A stretch of 64,000 bases of DNA from Sulfopaludibacter sp963835555 (GCA_963835555.1 CAWIGC010000007.1:124001-188000), one strand, 5' to 3'. Shown: positions 53,216-62,238, counted from the stretch's first letter. Translations and numbers: made by a program. The notes: a model not told the origin generated them from the sequence alone.

Positions 53216-54204
53216 TGAATCCGGATCGTCGGAGGCTGATAATCAGTGCCGCTGGGGTAGCTGTCGGGGGAATGGCGACAGCGCGCCTCCTCCCCGAAGA
53301 GATGCTGCTGCGAGACCGACGCCCTCGGCGCTCGCGTGTAGCGATCATCGCCGCGCAGGAATACTCAGAGAGTCTCGAAGGGGTGCTGGTGTCGGGCCTT
53401 CGGGAGTTTCACCTGAACTTGCGCGGAAGATCCGTACTGCTCAAACCGAACCTAGTGGAATACATCGCTGGCGTGGAAGTCAATACGAATCCCGTGCTGG
53501 TAAGTGCAGCGGCGCAGGCATTTCTCAAGCTGGGCGCCGACAGCGTCGTAGTGGGAGAGGGTCCTGGGCACCAGCGAGACACATATCTGGTGCTCGCCGA
53601 GAGCGGGCTCGCAGATCAACTGCGCAGCCAGAAGATCAGTTTCGTCGATCTGAACCGCGACGAATTGTTCAAGGTGCCAACGAGAGCCACCTACACGGGT
53701 CTGGAACACTTATGGCTGCCTGGGACCGTACTCAAATCTGACTTCGTGGTGTCGATGCCGAAGATCAAGACCCACCACTGGGCTGGCGTTACCTTGAGCA
53801 TGAAAAACATGTTCGGGGTAGTGCCGGGCACAAAGTACGGCTGGCCGAAGAATGTTCTGCATTGGAAGGGAATCCACCGGAGCATTCTCGATATTTGTGC
53901 GACGGCTCCAATGCATTTCGTCATCGCGGACGGCGTTGTGGCGATGGAAGGTAACGGGCCGCTGCACGGAACTCACCGGCATCTCGGGAAGATCGTTCTC
54001 GCCGACGATCCCGTAGCCGCGGATTTCACGTGTGCGCGCCTGATGGGTCTCGATCCACATCGTGTCTGGCATCTCGCTCGGGCGGCGCAATTTCTCGGAA
54101 ATGGCGCTTATGACCGAATCGACCTCATCGCGGAAGGACTGCCGCTGAGGACGAATCCCTTTGATGTGCTGCCGGAATTCGCTAGTCTTCAAATGCGATT
54201 GTGA
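53212..54204 (+). CDS. Tat-exported DUF362-family protein
   Basis: 330 residues. The Tat motif NPDRRRLIISAAGVAVGG is at residues 2-19. The DUF362 core follows: GRSVLLKPNLVEYIAGVEVN, TNPVLVSAAAQAFLKLGADS, VGEGPGHQRDT, FVVSMPKIKTHHWAGVTLSM, KNMFGVVPGTKYGWPKN, DGVVAMEGNGPLHG. No ferredoxin-like Cys cluster is seen. DUF362 proteins are often found with iron-sulfur or quinone-related genes; the function is unknown. ATG follows the end of the cyclase-like gene with a 4-base overlap. Alone it looks intact. Confidence 0.88.
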   Translation: MMNPDRRRLIISAAGVAVGGMATARLLPEEMLLRDRRPRRSRVAIIAAQEYSESLEGVLVSGLREFHLNLRGRSVLLKPNLVEYIAGVEVNTNPVLVSAAAQAFLKLGADSVVVGEGPGHQRDTYLVLAESGLADQLRSQKISFVDLNRDELFKVPTRATYTGLEHLWLPGTVLKSDFVVSMPKIKTHHWAGVTLSMKNMFGVVPGTKYGWPKNVLHWKGIHRSILDICATAPMHFVIADGVVAMEGNGPLHGTHRHLGKIVLADDPVAADFTCARLMGLDPHRVWHLARAAQFLGNGAYDRIDLIAEGLPLRTNPFDVLPEFASLQMRL

Positions 54205-54285
54205 GCACGCGGAAGACTCGGGCGATGGAGGGTCAGTCGCCCGCTCTGCAATGTCCCAGGCGTACAACGGTCCCAGACAATTCCG

Positions 54286-54927
54286 GATAGCTCCAAGAAT
54301 ATTTTTCAGGTTGACAGGATTCAATCAGGGGCTTGGAGTGAATTCCCGATAGGTCTGCGAACATTATTCCGGTATGCATCGTCTGTGGCCAACGAGCGGA
54401 GCGATCCCCGGATAGGTCCAGGAACATTTTTCAGGTTGGGCACAGTTTGGTGAGGGCGGAGGGCAACGGCGAGATAGGTCCATGAACATTTTTTCGGTCG
54501 ATTCAACGCGTCGAGGACTGAGGTGGACGCCGCGATAGGTCCAAGAACATTTTTCGGGTTGACAGGATTCAATCAGGGACTTGGAGTGAATTCCCGATAG
54601 GTCTGCGAACATTATTCCGGTATGCATCGTCTGTGGCCAACGAGCGGAGCGATCCCCGAATAGGTCCAGGAACATTTTTCAGGTTGGACACAGTTTGGTG
54701 AGGGTGGAGAGCAACGGCGAGATGGGTCCAGGAACATTGTTCCGGTCGATTCAACGCGTCGAGGACGGAGGTGGACGCTGCGATAGGTCCAAGAACATTT
54801 TTCGGGTAAACGCCAGAGCACCAACGAGTGGCGTGAACTCCGGATAGGTCCAGGAACATTTTTCAGGCTCACAGAATGCCGCGCAACGCGAAGTGCGGCT
54901 CGGATAGGTCCAAGAACATTTTTCGGG
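54286..54927. repeat. Array of eleven 25-bp repeats with 35-38 bp spacers and a 248-bp higher-order period
   Basis: Copies start at 54286, 54348, 54411, 54473, 54534, 54596, 54659, 54721, 54782, 54843 and 54903. The consensus begins GATAGGTCCA, continues (A/G)GAAC and ends ATTTTTC(A/G)GG. Units are 60-63 bases apart. Spacers 1-4 recur as spacers 5-8 with a few changes, exactly 248 bases apart; spacers 9 and 10 are different. Several spacers have complementary ends (for example GCGTC...GACGC, GCCGC...GCGGC, CGCCA...TGGCG), so they can form hairpins. The repeat itself is not palindromic. No cas genes are nearby. Reading frames across it are not conserved from unit to unit. Confidence 0.9.
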
Positions 54928-55040
54928 CGGGCAGAATCTGGCTGTGAATCAGACAAGCAAAGCATCTGAACGCATTCTCGGCAGCCTTACAAGTATGGAC
55001 CGAAGCGCGTTTCCCAATAGAATCGGGCCAGAGGAAAATC

Positions 55041-55988
55041 GTGTTCTCGTCAATCGAAGATCTCGGCCAGCGATTGGGAAAAGCGAAGTATGTAATCGAC
55101 GAGGTTACTCTTCAGGTCGTCTACCTCGCTGCGCGGATGCAGAAGCCGGTGATAGTGGAAGGACCGCCTGGCTGCGGCAAGACCGCTCTGGCCCAGGCGA
55201 TCGCGTCGGCGGGGAATACCGTCATTGAACGACTGCAGTGTTATGCCGGCATCAATGAAGAGAAGGCAATCGGGAAATTCGATGGTGCCCTTCAGAAGCT
55301 GTTCCTTGAAACACAGGGAGATCGCCTTCAGAAGGACTGGGACGCGATCCGGAGCAATCTGCACACCCTAGATTTCTTCGTCCAGGGGCCACTGCTGAGA
55401 TCACTGTTGTACGAGAGGCCGTGCGTACTACTGATCGACGAAGTCGACAAGGTGGATGAAGGCTTCGAAGCTCTGCTGCTCGAAATCCTTTCGGAATGGC
55501 AGATCTCGGTACCCAAGCTGGGGACGATTAAACACAAGGCGATTCCCTTCGTGATCCTCACCTCGAACGAGGTGAGGCGGCTGGGCGACCCGTTGCGGCG
55601 CCGCAGTTTCTATCTGCGTGTGGAGTTCCCGCCTGTCGACCGGGAGGCCGAGATCCTGCGGGTTCGCAGCACGACCACGAATCCCAGGCTACGGCGGATC
55701 ATCGCCGGTTTGGCACATGCACTACGCGGATGGCAGATGGAGAAGCCAGTTTCAATTGCCGAGATGCTCGAACTGGCGCAGGCCCTGGAAATCCTCGGGC
55801 TCGACGACATCACGCCCGAGATGCGGGACATTCTGCTGCCCTTGGTGGCCAAGACGGAGTCGGATCGGAAACGGCTTTTGCTACGGGATGGCTTCGCGTC
55901 TCTCGTGCATGATTCGCACCAATATGCAGCAGAGGTTTCGCAGGATTCACTGGAGAGGGAACTGTCGGATGTGCCGGCGGCTCGGTAG
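55041..55988 (+). CDS. MoxR-like AAA+ ATPase (CoxD/AAA_5 type)
   Basis: 315 residues, GTG start with an AGAGGA site. Walker A GPPGCGKT at 42-49; Walker B VLLIDEVDK near 133-141; sensor-1 as ILTSNE; arginine finger in PLRRRSF. The opening segment (FSSIEDLGQRLGKAKYVIDE, VTLQVVYLAARMQKPVIVEG) matches MoxR-type ATPases that remodel partner proteins, usually with a VWA protein. No VWA gene is next to it; instead, 13 bases later the transfer genes begin. It may assist assembly of the secretion machine or a cargo protein; this is inference. Confidence 0.88.
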   Translation: MFSSIEDLGQRLGKAKYVIDEVTLQVVYLAARMQKPVIVEGPPGCGKTALAQAIASAGNTVIERLQCYAGINEEKAIGKFDGALQKLFLETQGDRLQKDWDAIRSNLHTLDFFVQGPLLRSLLYERPCVLLIDEVDKVDEGFEALLLEILSEWQISVPKLGTIKHKAIPFVILTSNEVRRLGDPLRRRSFYLRVEFPPVDREAEILRVRSTTTNPRLRRIIAGLAHALRGWQMEKPVSIAEMLELAQALEILGLDDITPEMRDILLPLVAKTESDRKRLLLRDGFASLVHDSHQYAAEVSQDSLERELSDVPAAR

Positions 55989-56001
55989 TTGGACCAAGTC
56001 T

Positions 56002-56521
56002 ATGGCGATGAGAGCGGGCGAGACTGATCTATCTGCTTGCTGCAGGTGCCGCTGTGTGTGCCGCTCAACAGGATCAGCGCACAGCGGCCGTGCAATGGGC
56101 GGATCACTATGCGGCTGTTTATCAGGTGCCTCGCGAACTGGTCCACTCGATCATCGAGGTCGAGTCTGGCTGGCAGCCGCACGCAGTTTCGAACAAAGGC
56201 GCGGTGGGGCTGATGCAGCTGATGCCCGCCACGGCGGTTACGTTTGGGGTCACGAACCGCTTCGAGATCGACCAGAACATCCGAGGAGGAGTGGCGTATC
56301 TGGCCCGGCTTCTGAAGCTGTTCAACGGGGACCTACGTTTAGTTGCCGCGGCGTATCTGACTGGCGAGACGCAAATTCTGCGGGCTGGCCTGGAGTACTC
56401 AAACGCTGAGGTTTACAAGTATGTGGCCAAGGTGGCGCGATTGTACCAGGAGAAGCGCTTGAAACGCCTCCAGACTGAGGTCCGCGCGCCAAACACGTTG
56501 CAAGGAGGTAGTCAGCTATGA
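56002..56521 (+). CDS. VirB1-like lytic transglycosylase, frameshift in signal peptide
   Basis: The mature domain is a clear SLT fold: VPRELVHSIIEVESGWQPHA, VSNKGAVGLMQLMPATAVTF, IRGGVAYLARLLKLFNGDLR, VAAAYLTGE. The catalytic Glu is in EVESGW. The open frame as written begins at 56054, without an export signal. An ATG at 56002 gives MAMRAG, and one base less there leads into RLIYLLAAGAAVCAAQQDQR, a proper signal peptide. So the likely gene starts 13 bases after the AAA+ gene, with a one-base error. It opens the peptidoglycan for the secretion channel. It overlaps the next gene by ATGA. Confidence 0.85.
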
Positions 56522-57612
56522 CGGTCATGAAGTGGATGTCTTGCATTGTCCCGATACTCGAATTCGTGGGACGAGCGCAGGGACAAGCAATAGTGCAGAT
56601 TCAGGTCCAACCGCAGGTCGTCGGCCGGTCTATTCGAGACGGCCAGGTGACGACAGTGTTTTTGGCGCCGCGCTACGTAACGGCGATTCGGATGCCGGAG
56701 CCGATTAACTCGGTGGTCGTGGGCGACCCGTCTTCGTTCTCCGCCGAGCATTCGGATCGTGAACCCAACCTGGTGTTCGTAAAACCAATCACGCCGAAGG
56801 CGGCACAGACCAACCTGCTCATATCGTCGACTCGTGGCCTGCAGACAAGCCTCCTCCTGGTCAGCCGCGGTGAACTGAAGGAGGAGGGACAACCCGCGGT
56901 GGATTTTCTGATGCGGTACAAGCCGGCGGGACAGTTTCTGATCCAGCCCGCGGACTCCCCATCGGCGGCGATCCCGCAAACGGTAACGGTCGGCAGCACG
57001 GTAAGAGTACCGTTTGGCGCTGCACTGCCAGGCCCAGTTGCACCCGCCTCGTTGACCAATTACGGCGTCTCGAAGGAGCAATCGGCCACGCAACTGCGGG
57101 TGGCCGCCAATTCCACGACGGTGGTCAGAACTGCTCTCGACGATCTACTGGACCGTCAACGACTTGCGCCATTGCCGGCCCTTTACGGCCAGAAGCCGGG
57201 TATCTCGCCACCGGGCAAGGAACTGGTGAAGACCGGCGTCAGCGAAGTGATCGATCAAGGCAGCGCGGTGGTGGTCTTGTTCTCAGCCGTCAACGTTCAG
57301 GACCATGCCGTCGAATTGATGCCCCCGCAGATTCAGTTGGGCGGCATGAAGAAGGGCGGGACGATCATTCGCAAGTCACGCTGGTCGACGTCCGAGCAGT
57401 TGCCCGTCACGGACTTCCGGATGAGCCGCCGACGGCTCGGCCCAGGTGAGCGGGCAGATGGCGTGGTGGTCTTCCAGCGTCCGTCGTTCAAACAGTCGAC
57501 CGAGACGCTCTTCCTTCAGATGGCTGAGTCTGGTGCGGTGGATCGCCCGGCTTTGGCTCCTATTGGTTTTGGAATTAGCAGCTTTCGAGAGGTGACGTAT
57601 GATGTCCGATAA
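56518..57612 (+). CDS. VirB9/TrbG-like type IV secretion protein
   Basis: 364 residues. An N-terminal export signal is weak (MKWMSCIVPILEFVGRAQGQ). The core TVFLAPRYVTAIRMPEPINS, VVVGDPSSFSAEHSDREPNL, VFVKPITPKAAQTNLLISST matches the N-terminal domain of TrbG/VirB9 outer-membrane complex proteins. The C-terminal half (about 200-364) is beta-rich and longer than in many VirB9 proteins. It sits with VirB10 in the channel core. Its stop lies inside the next gene (14-base overlap). Confidence 0.8.
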   Translation: MTVMKWMSCIVPILEFVGRAQGQAIVQIQVQPQVVGRSIRDGQVTTVFLAPRYVTAIRMPEPINSVVVGDPSSFSAEHSDREPNLVFVKPITPKAAQTNLLISSTRGLQTSLLLVSRGELKEEGQPAVDFLMRYKPAGQFLIQPADSPSAAIPQTVTVGSTVRVPFGAALPGPVAPASLTNYGVSKEQSATQLRVAANSTTVVRTALDDLLDRQRLAPLPALYGQKPGISPPGKELVKTGVSEVIDQGSAVVVLFSAVNVQDHAVELMPPQIQLGGMKKGGTIIRKSRWSTSEQLPVTDFRMSRRRLGPGERADGVVVFQRPSFKQSTETLFLQMAESGAVDRPALAPIGFGISSFREVTYDVR

Positions 57613-59143
57613 CCACATTCGCGATGAGAGACTGGAGCGAGAAATGGGCGAACAGGACGATCCCACGCTGACGACGCGGGTCAGCCGGCCTGGTGGCGTC
57701 GCGGAGGAATCGAAGCCAGCGGAGACCACCCCTGCGGAGGCCCCGGCCGCTACTGGCGGAATCGTGCAGCAGATCTGGCGACGAATCAAGGAGGAACGGA
57801 ATCGGCCCAAACGGGTTGAGATCAACACTCGTGGCCAGAACAACATGGACCGGAGCAAGGCGTTTCTCGTTCTCGGCACGGCCGTCGTTTTGTGCGGCTT
57901 TGCGTTTCTCGCGCTGTTCTCTACCTCCGGCGCCGAAAAACGGGTTCAGGAACGGCGCACGAAGCCCAGTTTAGGGAGACCGGAGAGCGCAGCACAACAG
58001 GCGGGCCGTCCGGGATCCACAATTCCGCTCCTCAATGCCGACCAAGGTGCCGGCGATCAGAATAGCGAACAACTGAGTCCAGACGATATCCTGGCGACTT
58101 CGCGCCGCGCACAGATGGGAAACCAGCAGCCGCCGACAAAGACGCCCGACGAGCATGCGCTAAACCAAGTGCCCCCCGTCAATGATCCGGTGCTTGAAGC
58201 GTACCGGCAGCGAAACAACTACGCCTATACTCCTCCACCCCCGCCGCCACCCGCAGCTCCCGCGGTCTTGCCGGCCTCACAACCAAGTAACGAGTCGGAA
58301 GGGCTGAAGAAATCGTCCTTGGTGTTCGTGCGGAACACGACTTCGGAGACGGCGACGAACGCCCGCCCATCGACGGCTCAGCCTGCCTACATTGAGCGAA
58401 AGGGGGTCTCGACGTTGCTGCCGACCGGCAGTCGGCTGGTTGCACGATTGCAGAACTCCGTCAGTAGCGCCGTGAAGACGCCAGTCATTGCGGTGATCGA
58501 ATACAACTACGAACAGGGCGGCGAGATTCTCATTCCGGCGGGCACGAAAGCTATCGGCCAGTTGGCGCAGGCGAGTCAGAGCGGCCAGGTGGGCCTTCGA
58601 TTTACGGCTCTGGAAATGCCCGACGGCAGTACCGAGAGCATTGAAGGCAGTGGGGTCGCACTCGACTACGGTCCCCTGAAAGGAACCGTGAACGGGCGCA
58701 ATGGAGTAAAGCGCGCCTTGGTTCGGTCGATGACTGGCATAGGGTCGATGGCGGCGTACCTGGTGGGCGGCGGTGGTTACGGTGGGCTGACGGGTCCGAT
58801 CGATCAGAGTGTTCTACTGCGGGAAAGGATCGCATCGAATGTCGGACTCGCAGGTGAACAGGAGTTGATGGCGATGGGGTATTCCCAGAACGTGGTCGTC
58901 ACGCTCTCAGGCAACACGCGGTTCTACATCGTCCTTCAGGAAGCAGCTACGACGCCCAACAGAACCGATCTTGCCCCGAATGTGGGACCCGGCGCTCGGA
59001 CGAGCCTCGTTAGCGCAAACCAACAAGCCCTGCCGACGGCGGCGGAGCTTCGAGAGCTCGTAGACCTGAAGAATGAACTCAACCGGATGTATCGAGAGGT
59101 GGCGGCTACCCGGGCACAGGAGCCACCTCCTCCGCAGCAGTGA
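57599..59143 (+). CDS. VirB10/TrbI-like type IV secretion protein
   Basis: 514 residues. A cytoplasmic N-terminus, one membrane helix (about 88-108, AFLVLGTAVVLCGFAFLALF), a long Pro-rich periplasmic linker (YTPPPPPPPAAPAV near 210), and the C-terminal TrbI domain: VSTLLPTGSRLVARLQNSVS, GGEILIPAGTKAIGQLAQAS, VALDYGPLKGTVNGRNGVKR. This bridges inner and outer membranes and carries the energy signal of the channel. The domain order is normal for the family. Confidence 0.9.
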   Translation: MMSDNHIRDERLEREMGEQDDPTLTTRVSRPGGVAEESKPAETTPAEAPAATGGIVQQIWRRIKEERNRPKRVEINTRGQNNMDRSKAFLVLGTAVVLCGFAFLALFSTSGAEKRVQERRTKPSLGRPESAAQQAGRPGSTIPLLNADQGAGDQNSEQLSPDDILATSRRAQMGNQQPPTKTPDEHALNQVPPVNDPVLEAYRQRNNYAYTPPPPPPPAAPAVLPASQPSNESEGLKKSSLVFVRNTTSETATNARPSTAQPAYIERKGVSTLLPTGSRLVARLQNSVSSAVKTPVIAVIEYNYEQGGEILIPAGTKAIGQLAQASQSGQVGLRFTALEMPDGSTESIEGSGVALDYGPLKGTVNGRNGVKRALVRSMTGIGSMAAYLVGGGGYGGLTGPIDQSVLLRERIASNVGLAGEQELMAMGYSQNVVVTLSGNTRFYIVLQEAATTPNRTDLAPNVGPGARTSLVSANQQALPTAAELRELVDLKNELNRMYREVAATRAQEPPPPQQ

Positions 59144-59150
59144 GGTGGCA

Positions 59151-59501
59151 GTGGAACCGAACTGGAAACCACTCGAGGCGAAGCTCGGCGCACTCCGGTG
59201 CGCCGGTTTTATGTTCATGGGTCGTTCGAATGGGATCAACCACTACAAACACGGCCTCAGCCGGCGCTATTTGTTCCTTGATGACGTTGGGCGGGCCTAC
59301 GAAGCCGCTGGGCGGAACGAGTTTCGAGAGATTCCTTTCGACGAAGCGCTGGCGCGCGTCGAGGGGCCATTGAAGGAATTGGGCGAGACGCTCGAAACGG
59401 CGTACGACGACGCCTACATCAGCCGGAAAGAGACGGCTCTACGAGCGGCGGGCATTGAGGTACTCCGGCTGCGGATTGTGCCGGAGGACACAGTCGTATA
59501 A
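59151..59501 (+). CDS. Small protein of unknown function in the transfer operon
   Basis: 116 residues from a GTG at 59151 (GAGGTGG just upstream); the frame to 59073 lies inside the virB10 gene. Text: NWKPLEAKLGALRCAGFMFM, GRSNGINHYKHGLSRRYLFL, FDEALARVEGPLKELGETLE. Soluble, with mixed alpha/beta content. I recognise no family. It lies 7 bases after virB10 and 66 bases before the double AAA+ gene. Confidence 0.6.
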   Translation: MEPNWKPLEAKLGALRCAGFMFMGRSNGINHYKHGLSRRYLFLDDVGRAYEAAGRNEFREIPFDEALARVEGPLKELGETLETAYDDAYISRKETALRAAGIEVLRLRIVPEDTVV

Positions 59502-59567
59502 GGCATACTCGGGCAGCGGTGGCGGGCGGACTTTGGATGCGGTAGATTAGCCCCAAGGAGTCGGGTT

Positions 59568-61592
59568 TTGCGCTCCGAACGCCAAGCAACGAGTCCGCTT
59601 CTTTGGGTGGCTACTCAGCTCGGGCACTTCCTTAGCGACGGCTACCGGGAGATCCACGCACTCATCGCCTCGAATACCCCACGCAGTTTCAAGAAGCTCT
59701 TCACGAGCAGCTTAGCCGCACTCGTCCTGGCGTTGCTGGCGGTAATTGTGATTGCATCGCAGCTACATCCGGCTGTGGTCATTCTTGCGGTTGCATGCGT
59801 GCTGATGATCGTCTACCGAGGAAGTCTTTTTCGAAGGCTGGCACTCTTCGCCGGCTATTTCCTGTGTGGTTTCATACTCTTTATTGGCGCTGGCCTGATA
59901 ACAACGGTTCCGCTTGAAAAAGAGTATCCGCTTCTGGCTAAAGTGATCGCGGTGGCGCTGTTTGTTGTGCTCTGCATCGTTATCCCGGCATTGCTGTCAA
60001 TGCGACCGAGGCAGGAGATTGCCGCAGGCGGTGGGGACTTGGCTTCGGGCGACTGCGAGTCTACGGCGCCAACCCACACCTTTGCCGACATCGGTGGCCT
60101 GGAAGAAGCCAAGCAGCAGATTCGAGAGCTAGCCCAGGCGAACCTGCACGCGAAGAAGTTCGATCAGTACGGAGTGCTCAGGAACGGCATTCTGCTCCAC
60201 GGCCCGAGGGGAACGGGTAAGACATTCCTCGCGGAGGCGGTTGCTGGAGAGTTCAAGCTCAAATACTATTGCGCGTCGGCGGCCGGTCTTCACCATAAGT
60301 ATGTGGGCGAGACGGAGCGTCATATTGAGACGCTGTTCCAGCAGGCCATCAGCAGCAGCCCGGCGGTCCTGTTCATTGACGAGATTGACGCCTTGGGCAC
60401 AAAGCGACAGCAACTCGGAGACGGTGACGACACGGGTGGCGCAGCACGGGGTTATAACTCCGCGACTTCCCAGCTAATGGGGTGTATCGACGACGCTCGT
60501 AAACATCCCGGGCTGATCCTCATCGCCGCCACGAACTTCTACGATGGTTTGGATCGAGCACTGATCCGGGAAGGTCGGTTCGATCTACACATTCGGATCG
60601 ATCTACCAAACGAGGATGAGAGGACTCGGATCTTTGACGCACAACTGGCAAGGCGGCCAGCGAGAAAGTTTGGTCTCCAATCGTTCGCGAAGAAAACACC
60701 CGGCTGGAGCGCGGCCAAAATTGGCACGCTCGTGGATCGCGCCGCCTTCTTTGCTGCCGAACAGCATCGGAGTATCGAAGAGTGCGACCTGACGCGAGCC
60801 TTCGCGGAGACGGGCGGCAAGGACCGCGCGGCATTGAAGGAAGTTCACTGGACTGATGTCGTTCTGTCGCCGGATGCAGAGGCAGATCTCCGGAACCTGT
60901 GCCGCCTGATGGACCCCGCGTACGGAGAGCGGCTCAAGTTGGCCATGCCTACCGGCCTACTGTTGATCGGGCCCCCTGGAACCGGCAAGACGACGATCGC
61001 TCGGTTGATTGCGACGCAGACCAAACGGAGCTTTTACCCGATCACGGCCGCCGACATCCTGGGCAGCGCGACGGGCGCATCGGTCAAGAAACTCGCGGAA
61101 CTATTTGCCAGAGCGAAAGAGAACAGCCCGTCGATCATTTTCATAGACGAGATAGATGGCCTGTTGCCCCGCAACAACGGTTTTCAGTCGCAGCACGATA
61201 TCCAGTTGGTGGAGCAAGCGCGCAGCTTGATCAGTGAGTTGGAACCGCAACACAACGTCTTCCTGATCGGAACCACCAACCACCTCGGCAGCATTGACGC
61301 CGCCATCCTTCGCGGAGGGCGCTTCTCGGAGAAGATAGAGCTCGGCACGCCGGACGAAGGCGGCTATCGGCAGTTGCTCAGCAAGCACTTGGACGGCGTC
61401 CAGCTTGTCGAGGGGCTCTCTGTGGACCTTCTGGCCGAGCGGGTAAGAGGCATCTCTCCGGCCGACCTAGGCGCCATTTGCAATAGCGCCAAGCGAATGG
61501 CGATGAGGCGGATGGCCGACACCGCAGAGGAGTTGCCTCCGCTCGTCTGGAATGACTTCACCGAAGCGATGAAGCGGGTCCAAGTCCAGTAA
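59568..61592 (+). CDS. Membrane-anchored protein with two AAA+ domains (CDC48/FtsH-like ATPase, no protease)
   Basis: 674 residues, TTG start with AAGGAG 7 bases before it. Three or four membrane helices lie at about 45-150 (LAALVLALLAVIVIASQLHP, VVILAVACVLMIVY, FAGYFLCGFILFIGAGLI). AAA+ domain 1: Walker A GPRGTGKT near 212-219, Walker B VLFIDEIDAL near 266. AAA+ domain 2: Walker A GPPGTGKT near 468-475, Walker B IIFIDEIDGL near 522, second region RGGRFSEK. The opening FADIGGLEEAKQQIRELAQA is typical of FtsH/CDC48-type unfoldases. No zinc HExxH or other protease motif is present. It probably unfolds or extracts membrane or substrate proteins; a link to secretion is inferred from position. Confidence 0.88.
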   Translation: MRSERQATSPLLWVATQLGHFLSDGYREIHALIASNTPRSFKKLFTSSLAALVLALLAVIVIASQLHPAVVILAVACVLMIVYRGSLFRRLALFAGYFLCGFILFIGAGLITTVPLEKEYPLLAKVIAVALFVVLCIVIPALLSMRPRQEIAAGGGDLASGDCESTAPTHTFADIGGLEEAKQQIRELAQANLHAKKFDQYGVLRNGILLHGPRGTGKTFLAEAVAGEFKLKYYCASAAGLHHKYVGETERHIETLFQQAISSSPAVLFIDEIDALGTKRQQLGDGDDTGGAARGYNSATSQLMGCIDDARKHPGLILIAATNFYDGLDRALIREGRFDLHIRIDLPNEDERTRIFDAQLARRPARKFGLQSFAKKTPGWSAAKIGTLVDRAAFFAAEQHRSIEECDLTRAFAETGGKDRAALKEVHWTDVVLSPDAEADLRNLCRLMDPAYGERLKLAMPTGLLLIGPPGTGKTTIARLIATQTKRSFYPITAADILGSATGASVKKLAELFARAKENSPSIIFIDEIDGLLPRNNGFQSQHDIQLVEQARSLISELEPQHNVFLIGTTNHLGSIDAAILRGGRFSEKIELGTPDEGGYRQLLSKHLDGVQLVEGLSVDLLAERVRGISPADLGAICNSAKRMAMRRMADTAEELPPLVWNDFTEAMKRVQVQ

Positions 61593-61804
61593 GCGCCACT
61601 CCCTCGCCCATCTCCCCTCGCACATAGTGTTCCCCAGCGTTTCAGCTCGTCCTCCCACGCGATTTGGAGACTTTTGAAAACGCCGAGGCGCTTGCCTTAT
61701 TCTGCCTTCACGCTCTGGTAGTCGCAATCAGATCCAGCTTTCGCACCGGGGTCCAGGGGCGGCAAACAGGGCGGAATGCCAATCGCGTGGAGGTTAACCG
61801 CAAC

Positions 61805-62152
61805 ATGAATCAATTCGCGAAGAGGGTTGTCGTCGCGCTTGCAGTCTTCCTGGTCGTCGTGCAAACCGTGGCGATCGCACAGAACTTAGGAGCCGCCCCG
61901 CAGGTGAACGTCGCCGTGCAGGGCCAAACGGGAGCGCAGCCGGAAGGCGCGTTCCTTAACTTCGTCAACTGGATCGGTAACGTGATCGCTCCGGTCGGCG
62001 CGGGCGTCGCGGTACTGGGCGCTGTCGGTAGCTATGCCACGGGAAGGGGTGTTTTCCGGTGGCTGGTGACAGCGGCCGGACTACTCGCAATCTCGGGCGT
62101 CACCCGGTTGATCGAGTTCTGGCTCGCTCAGGGTGGCGGCGGCATTTCGTGA
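61805..62152 (+). CDS. VirB2/TrbC-like pilin
   Basis: 115 residues from the ATG at 61805. A long signal segment (VVVALAVFLVVVQTVAIAQN) is followed by a short Gln/Gly region and two membrane helices: FVNWIGNVIAPVGAGVAVLG, then WLVTAAGLLAISGVTRLIEF, and the end AQGGGGIS. Two-helix cyclic or linear pilins of VirB2/TrbC type have this form. The region before it (61593-61804) holds no clear gene. Related modules occur in the next two genes. Confidence 0.78.
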   Translation: MNQFAKRVVVALAVFLVVVQTVAIAQNLGAAPQVNVAVQGQTGAQPEGAFLNFVNWIGNVIAPVGAGVAVLGAVGSYATGRGVFRWLVTAAGLLAISGVTRLIEFWLAQGGGGIS

Positions 62153-62238
62153 CGCCCGGGCAACACAGTACAGCAGCAAAGTAGGCAGGCCGGTTTGCTG
62201 GGGAACCGGCCCGCCCAACTCCGAAATGGGAGTAACGA

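Noticed and set aside
54286..54927. CRISPR array
   Set aside because: Spacing fits, but repeats differ within the array, spacers recur in the same order after 248 bp, several spacers are self-complementary, and no cas genes are visible. Kept as a repeat array.
54233..54965. Minus-strand ORFs with repeated MFLDLSG and KCSWTY peptides
   Set aside because: These come from translating the DNA repeat in different frames; unit length is not a constant multiple of three and no frame spans the array.
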